DNA of 64,000 nt, from the NCBI RefSeq assembly GCF_025698545.1, contig NC_068565.1:62001-126000 (forward strand), read 5' to 3'. The stretch comes from Gossypium raimondii (taxonomy: Eukaryota > Streptophyta > Magnoliopsida > Malvales > Malvaceae). This document shows, one piece after another, positions 63,461 to 64,000 of this stretch. The translations under genes were made by a program, and so were the position numbers. Below the pieces are notes generated by a model. It was not told where the DNA came from and made no database searches. It worked only from the letters and a program-made list of their open reading frames with translations. The number at the start of each line of letters is the position of its first letter. Positions within the stretch are counted from its first letter, which is position 1.

Positions 63461-64000
63461 GAACACAGTTGAGAATCCTGAGCCTCAAAAGGCAAAGAAA
63501 GAAAATGGAAATGGCAGCGTTGATACTGTCAAATCTGAGGAGAGAAATCGAAGTCGGAGTTCGAAGCATAAGAGGGACGAGAGAGCTGATGGTTCTGACG
63601 ATTATCATCATCCTTCCAAACACTCGAAGTCGATAGAGGAGTCATCACGTGATCATGACCAGCGCAAGGAACTAGGCTCATCTCAGCTGTCACGGTCTAG
63701 AGATGGAGAGAAGGATAGGCACCGAAGCAGTCGAGAGCACAGGTCCAAGGACAGGGATAGGGAGGACAGGAATGGGAGGGAAAGAGAGAAGGAACGTGAT
63801 CGAGATAGGAAAGAGCGTGATCGTGAAAGTGAGAGGGATAGAGAAAGGGAAAGGGAGAGAGAGCGGTCAAGGAGAAGCAGGAGCCGATCGGAAAGAGAAC
63901 CAGACAAGAGTCGTGACATGGAGTTCAGAGAAAGAGAAAAGGAGAGAGAACCAAGGGAACGAGACAGAGGAATCAGGTACCCCTGCATATTATTTTCACT
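63432..64000 (+). CDS. CC1-like/RBM39-type splicing factor, N-terminal exon only (cut by window end)
   Basis: Starts MDFDEYEYLENTVENPEPQK and has a long Arg/Ser/Glu/Asp-alternating RS-type domain (about residues 35-180, KDRDREDRNGRERE). The first coding exon is 63432-63976, ending AATCAG|GTACCC in phase 2; the rest is intronic or beyond the window. RBM39/CAPER proteins are U2AF-related splicing factors, with RRM domains expected in later exons that are not seen here. MDFDEYEYLE is the conserved N-terminus of the plant CC1-like splicing factor group (from memory). Function inferred from this part only. Confidence 0.85.
   Translation, partial: MDFDEYEYLENTVENPEPQKAKKENGNGSVDTVKSEERNRSRSSKHKRDERADGSDDYHHPSKHSKSIEESSRDHDQRKELGSSQLSRSRDGEKDRHRSSREHRSKDRDREDRNGREREKERDRDRKERDRESERDRERERERERSRRSRSRSEREPDKSRDMEFREREKEREPRERDRGIRYPCILFS

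Overview
The window looks like nuclear DNA of a flowering plant. It has long AT-rich intergenic DNA, GT-AG introns in almost every gene, polypyrimidine splice acceptors and plant-only families (NAC factor, LOG, LEA2, STY-type ACT kinase, DUF241, LAZ1-like). The protein flavour and the MITE families suggest a malvid eudicot, perhaps Gossypium (cotton); that is an inference from memory, not a search.

Layout. 1-2.1 kb: AT-rich DNA with a decayed Mutator-like (MULE) transposase. 2.2-5.6 kb (+): plastid-type patatin-like lipase. 7.7-10.9 kb (+): pinin-like splicing protein. 11.8-13.8 kb (+): LEA2/NHL-type membrane protein. 14.9-16.3 kb (-): actin. 18.9-20.1 kb (+): QCR6 hinge subunit of respiratory complex III, whose ATG is split by an intron. 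21.1-21.5 kb (-): a newly recognised fragment of a DSK2/ubiquilin gene with frameshifts in its UBA domain. 22.1-26.0 kb (-): LAZ1-like DUF300 membrane protein. 27.1-28.0 kb (+): DUF241 gene broken by stops and a frameshift. 28.6-29.5 kb: two MITE-like elements. 29.6-30.7 kb (-): NAC transcription factor. 33.6-34.9 kb (-): LOG cytokinin-activating enzyme. 38.2-43.8 kb (+): complete STY46-type ACT-domain kinase. 51.6-60.9 kb (-): complete 29-exon transportin (TRN1). 63.4 kb to the end (+): start of a CC1-like/RBM39-type splicing factor.

The most striking feature is a direct tandem duplication of about 6.83 kb (38507-45337 and 45345-52178), nearly identical over its whole length. Its left breakpoint lies in intron 1 of the kinase and its right breakpoint inside exon 27 of the convergent transportin gene. 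One intact kinase and one intact transportin remain at the outer edges. The middle holds an orphan 3' end of transportin and a kinase copy without promoter or exon 1. The two units differ by two substitutions and about a dozen one-base homopolymer differences seen by eye, so the event is very young or partly an assembly effect.

The genes do not form a pathway. They are independent housekeeping genes (actin, complex III, nuclear import, splicing) and regulatory genes (NAC, LOG, ACT kinase) in an ordinary euchromatic plant gene neighbourhood. A Mutator-type MITE family with 9-bp target duplications sits in introns of the kinase and transportin genes, and a foldback element with a tRNA-like core lies in transportin intron 12.
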